Positions 25,148 through 28,283 of a stretch of 28,283 nucleotides of DNA are shown in pieces. The position numbers were made by a program, and so were the translations under genes. Every line of letters starts with the position of its first letter. The stretch's first letter is position 1. The DNA comes from CAZMVU01 sp964569295 (GTDB lineage Bacteria > Hydrogenedentota > Hydrogenedentia > Hydrogenedentales > JAGMZX01). The stretch lies in assembly GCA_964569295.1 (NCBI GenBank), contig CAZMVU010000041.1, forward strand, positions 1 to 28,283, written 5' to 3'. The notes under the pieces are model-generated. The model searched no databases and had not been told where the DNA came from. It saw only the letters and a list, made by a program, of their open reading frames with translations.

Positions 25148-26901
25148 GCCTCGACCCCATCGCGCAGGTTTTGCGCGGTATCGCTCTCGAGCACAGCGAC
25201 GGCCCCGCGCGCCGGGCTGAGCACGGGATCGACCAAGTGTTTCTGGAGCGCGCCGGCTAAATGTTGGCGTTGTTCGGCACGCCACGGCGAAAGAAAGTCG
25301 AACATGGCGTCGCCAAACTCGTATTCGATGACGCGCACGACAAACTGCTCCATAAGCGGTCCGGCGAAGATCATGGCCTCCGGCAGTCCGATGCCCCCTA
25401 CATAGATCGAGACCGGGGCCGCGATGGCCGCAGGCAACACCGCGAGCACAGTATCGAGTGCGAGCAGCGCCTGACGCCGCCGGGGGTGGTTCTCCCACCA
25501 GTCTTCGAGCATGGCCTCGGCGTGGCGCCGGAAGTCCTCGGAGATGCTCTCCGTGCGCAACGTTTCCGCCGCCACGCGCGCCGCCGCTTTGTCCAGGTCA
25601 TCGTGATCGAGTGCGTCCAGCAGCATGGTGTCGACCGGTGCGGGCAGGTTGCGCGCCGTGTCGATCATGCGGGTCGCGAGATCATGCGCAATCCGTGTCA
25701 CCAGCTCCCGGTGGCGCTTATGCCGTTGGGACTCCGTGGCCTCGGCATCAGGCGCCTCGAGCTTGGTCCGGCGCAGGATAGCGCGGCGCACGGCACGCGA
25801 GGCCCCCAGGGCGCCGCGTGCGACCGTGGCGCTGGCATTGCCGATAGTGCGGGCCACGCCGCCGCGTTTCGACTGCACGAACTGGTGGAATAGCGCGCCT
25901 ACTTCAGGGCCGGGGGCAGGGTCATAGCGCTGGGCATAGTTGGCGGCGAGTTCCTCGAAGGCGGCCACCACGCGCCTCAACTCGCCCGCGCTCTCCGCCA
26001 CGCGCCCGGCGAAGGCGCCGGCCTGGTTCAGAAACTGTGCCAAGGTGTCGCGGTAGACGCGCCGCTTGATGGCGGCCACATCGACGGACTCGAGGTAATG
26101 GCGCAGCGTTTCCTTGCTGCCCAGCATACGCACCGGCGCATTGGACTCGCGCGCGATGTTTGGATCCTGGGGGAGGGCGAAAAGCGGTGGTTCCACGAGG
26201 CCCACATCCGCACAGAATGCTCCCAATTGCTGCTGTGCGACCGCGAAATCCTCCGCGTCGTTGGCCTTGTTGATTACCGGCAGCACCACACGGCCCGCGG
26301 CGTGCGCGTGGCGGAAGAAGCCGATAACACGCTCGTCCTTGTACTTCTCCGGTGTTACCACGGCGACCAGCACGTCGCCCGCCGCCCGGATATTGTCCGC
26401 TACGGCCCAATGCCGCGTTTCGATCGAGTCGATGTCCGGCGTGTCCAGCAACACGAGGCGATCGGGGAGGCTGTCGCAACGGTGCACGAAGAGTGTGGCC
26501 TCGGGGGTCTTGTTCTCGAGCACCTCGCTGGCGTGTTCCAGCGGCCGCGCATCGAACTCCGGGACAAGGCGGCCGGCGAGGCATTGGCGGGCACGGTTCT
26601 CGTTGCCGGCGAGCACAGGGTGTACCGTTGCCGCGGCTGTCGTGCGCACCGGGCTCGCCGTTTCGCCCAGCAGCAGGTTGAACACCGTCGACTTGCCCGT
26701 ATTTGTGCCGCCAGCCACCGCCGCCACCAGACACCCCTCGCCCGAAAGATGCGGCACGAGCTTGTACGTGAGCAGCGCGCGCCACTCCGCCGTGTCGTCG
26801 AACAGGCGGTCGCGCAAGGCCGGCTGCGATTCGAGCGCTTCGGCCAAGGCGCCCAGTGCGGTGTCGAACGCGCCCAGCGCTTTCCCCAAGTCATCTTGCA
26901 T
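25129..26901 (-). CDS. Dynamin-like membrane GTPase 1
   Basis: The 590-residue product shows P-loop GGTNTGKS (64-71), switch region RTTAAATVHP (87-96), G3 DTPDID (153-158), and NKAND (211-215) at the G4 position. It then has a long predicted helical stalk (about 265-470) and a hydrophobic hairpin at about 478-515 (ALLALDTVLAVLPAAIAAP onward), followed by a charged C-terminal helical part. Order and length fit the bacterial dynamin family, in which tandem heterotypic pairs act in membrane fusion, fission or repair. It is the first gene of a two-gene operon, overlapping the second by 19 bases. ATG 26901 lacks a strong ribosome binding site, and I could not find a convincing promoter. Confidence 0.85.
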   Translation of the reverse strand: MQDDLGKALGAFDTALGALAEALESQPALRDRLFDDTAEWRALLTYKLVPHLSGEGCLVAAVAGGTNTGKSTVFNLLLGETASPVRTTAAATVHPVLAGNENRARQCLAGRLVPEFDARPLEHASEVLENKTPEATLFVHRCDSLPDRLVLLDTPDIDSIETRHWAVADNIRAAGDVLVAVVTPEKYKDERVIGFFRHAHAAGRVVLPVINKANDAEDFAVAQQQLGAFCADVGLVEPPLFALPQDPNIARESNAPVRMLGSKETLRHYLESVDVAAIKRRVYRDTLAQFLNQAGAFAGRVAESAGELRRVVAAFEELAANYAQRYDPAPGPEVGALFHQFVQSKRGGVARTIGNASATVARGALGASRAVRRAILRRTKLEAPDAEATESQRHKRHRELVTRIAHDLATRMIDTARNLPAPVDTMLLDALDHDDLDKAAARVAAETLRTESISEDFRRHAEAMLEDWWENHPRRRQALLALDTVLAVLPAAIAAPVSIYVGGIGLPEAMIFAGPLMEQFVVRVIEYEFGDAMFDFLSPWRAEQRQHLAGALQKHLVDPVLSPARGAVAVLESDTAQNLRDGVEACRKAL

Positions 26902-27010
26902 GGCGATAGCCTACGGCGGCAGGCGCAAGGTGTTCAAGCCGTGAGGGATAACGCGGGCGGAACCTTGTGTTGGTTTTGCGTCACTCTGTAGCCGGCGTGG
27001 CCTGCGGGCT

Positions 27011-27128
27011 GGGGACAGGCCCCGCGCTCGCGAAGTCATACTGCCACGGTCATGCGCTACGTGAGCCCACAGGCAGCCGCGCCAATAAAGTGCCTCAAAT
27101 GACGAGCAGCCCGCTTGGTGCTGTCCCC
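27011..27128 (+). repeat. 118-base inverted-end repeat R2, copy b
   Basis: It starts GGGGACAG and ends CTGTCCCC, a perfect 8-base inverted pair, and aligns without gaps with 17362-17479. It sits in the 419-base gap between the first dynamin-like gene (start 26901) and the unrecognised gene at 27321. I see nothing else in that gap except a possible weak promoter (TTGGCG, 18-base spacer, CACAAT) around 27250. Confidence 0.75.
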
Positions 27129-27320
27129 ATTGTTTCGGGCAATTCTCCTGCTTTTCTTTGACCGTCCCGGCCTGTAAGGCACTGAGGAATTACGTTTTTG
27201 CCAAACGCCGGCGCATACGCGGCCGCCCTTCCCAGGCTGGAAGTTGGCGCTGGTCCTGGCCATGAGGCACAATAGGCCCGCGGCGCGATGCAGGACGCGA
27301 TGCCCGCTGGAGGTTCAAAC

Positions 27321-27977
27321 GTGCGACGGGGTGTACCGCTCGGGAAACTTACCCGGTCATTGTGGGAACGGGCGCGGCCCGCCCTCATGCGCGATTTCCC
27401 GGCTTTGCCGGACCTGGTGAAAGGGCGTGTGGTGGTGTCGGAGGAGGCGCTCGCGGCGCGCCTGCGCGAAGCGGCCAGCGACATGGAAGAAGTGGATTCC
27501 CTCACGTTGCGCTGCCACCGGCGTTGTTTCGTGGTCGGGATGATGGTGCAGCGCGGCTGGTTCCACCACCGGATCGAGGTGCCCTTGGCGGTCGAACGGT
27601 TCCGCATCACGCGAGACGAGCAACAGGCGGTGCTGTGTGTGCAGGAAGCGGTGGCCGTGGCGGGACGCAATGTGCTCGGCCGGCTGAGCGCTGCGCTGGT
27701 GCAGGGGCTGGTGAGCCGCACGTTGCGCTCGCGTCACCAGGCGGATGTGCTCAACGCCTACTCCCATGGTTTTGTGACCATCGACTGGCCGCGCATGTAT
27801 CTCCACCTCGACCGGTTGCCGGCGGTGCGCCTGGCGCGCACGGGACGGCGCTTCGGCATGTGCCTGCTCGATGTGGTGGCCGTGACCGGTTGCGAGGTGC
27901 GCACAGGCGAAGCGGTTATCCACCTCGAACGGCAGCTCCTTCGTGGGCGCGCTGCGGACGGCGAGGCGCCCGAATAA
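27321..27977 (+). CDS. Unrecognised protein, beta-rich
   Basis: I do not recognise this 218-residue product. It has no signal peptide or membrane helix. A basic N-terminal helix (LGKLTRSLWERARPALMRDFP) is followed by alternating hydrophobic/polar stretches that look like beta strands: VDSLTLRCHRRCFVVGMMV, HHRIEVPLAVERFRI, QQAVLCVQEAVAV, HGFVTIDWPRMYLHL, and GMCLLDVVAVTGCEVRTGEAVIHLERQL. A weak likeness to lipid-binding beta proteins of the DUF2993/LmeA type is only an impression. GTG 27321 is chosen because GGAGG (27309-27313) lies seven bases before it; in-frame ATGs at 27300 and 27288 lack such a site. Codon use is like that of its neighbours, so it is probably a real gene. Confidence 0.65.
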   Translation: MRRGVPLGKLTRSLWERARPALMRDFPALPDLVKGRVVVSEEALAARLREAASDMEEVDSLTLRCHRRCFVVGMMVQRGWFHHRIEVPLAVERFRITRDEQQAVLCVQEAVAVAGRNVLGRLSAALVQGLVSRTLRSRHQADVLNAYSHGFVTIDWPRMYLHLDRLPAVRLARTGRRFGMCLLDVVAVTGCEVRTGEAVIHLERQLLRGRAADGEAPE

Positions 27978-28130
27978 CGGGGCCGTTCTCCTGGCGAAAG
28001 GCGCGCTCGGAGAAGTCCGTCCCCAACGGTTTTCTATTGCCCCTTTTCATGGCGGGGATGCTGAGGTTCGTTTATCCGGGTGTTGCACTGGCTAGATGAT
28101 TTTGGCCTTTCAGACCACAAGAGAATGAAT
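27978..28130. other. Non-coding stretch between the last gene and repeat R1d
   Basis: No open frame with a ribosome binding site or recognisable product is seen. AACGGGGCCGTT just after the stop codon is a small palindrome without a T-run. The second half is more AT-rich than the rest of the window. Confidence 0.5.
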
Positions 28131-28283
28131 ACTGGTAACTCTTTAGCCGTTTGGTGCCAGGGGGCGGACTTGGTTCGGCAAGGCCGTGACAGCAACTACC
28201 AGCGTGAGACGGGGATAGCCATGCCGTAGGCGCTACTTTGGACTGCGGTGGCTTGCCACCGCTATTGCGCGCGTGGGCTGAAG
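28131..28283 (+). repeat. Dispersed repeat R1, copy cut by the window end (R1d)
   Basis: It matches 17151-17340 from the CTCTTTAGCCGT start and becomes nearly identical from GGGGATAGCCATGCCGT (28211) to the last base. The perfect hairpin is at 28245-28262. The right end lies beyond the window. Confidence 0.75.

Noticed and set aside
25148..25498. N-terminal extension of the second dynamin-like gene.
   Set aside because: It lies within the first dynamin-like gene in another frame, is Arg/Ala-rich, and the conserved protein begins at 25147.

Overview
The window is GC-rich, gene-dense bacterial chromosome carrying 17 supportable protein genes, several dispersed non-coding repeats, and no RNA gene, CRISPR array, prophage or transposase that I could recognise. 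The gene mix points to a free-living Gram-negative-type bacterium of the Planctomycetes/Verrucomicrobia/Hydrogenedentota sort. It includes Tat-exported Gfo/Idh/MocA and aldo/keto reductase proteins, a PmoA-like DUF6807 protein, a secreted lactonase-type propeller, a very long acidic Ig-like exoprotein with a C-terminal sorting tail, and 'ECGGLPPL'-type intergenic repeats. The phylum is an inference; no ribosomal or marker gene is present.

Layout. 1-517: non-coding, with hairpins and two copies of repeat R1. 518-2484 (-): two overlapping oligopeptide/dipeptide ABC ATPases without permeases. 2777-8161 (+): a 1794-residue exported repeat protein with a strong promoter and a strong terminator. 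8307-9107 (+): a membrane-anchored TPR protein whose stop codon overlaps that of a convergent aldehyde dehydrogenase (9104-10687, -). 10944-14538 (-): a PAS/GAF histidine kinase followed by a single-domain response regulator. 14712-17046 (-): a PmoA-like protein and a Tat-exported Gfo/Idh/MocA oxidoreductase. 17151-17479: adjacent copies of repeats R1 and R2. 17532-18497 (-): a membrane-bound family 2 glycosyltransferase, divergent from two tandem exported transglutaminase-like proteins (18640-21053, +). 21163-22293 (-) and 22387-23355 (+): a divergent lactonase-type propeller and Tat-exported aldo/keto reductase. 23513-26901 (-): two overlapping genes for dynamin-like, membrane-embedded GTPases. 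27011-27128: second copy of R2. 27321-27977 (+): an unrecognised protein. 28131-28283: another R1 copy running off the end.

How the genes work together. Most of the window concerns the cell envelope: exported adhesin-like Ig repeats, secreted papain-fold enzymes, a polyprenyl-type glycosyltransferase, and a pair of membrane-remodelling GTPases. A second theme is oxidation of sugars or other small carbohydrates outside the cytoplasm (Gfo/Idh, DUF6807, lactonase, aldo/keto reductase). Small operons are supported by overlaps (ABC pair, transglutaminase pair, GTPase pair). Sigma70-like promoters with 16-17 base spacers can be read before several genes, four of them with a -10 of TATAGT or TACAAT.

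The most unusual items are the covarying cysteine pairs and Cys-containing sorting tail of the giant exoprotein, the tandem dynamin-like pair with non-canonical G4 motifs, the tandem transglutaminase-like pair with a shared C-terminal domain, and two families of intergenic repeats, one of which (R2) is exactly 118 bases in both copies with inverted termini.
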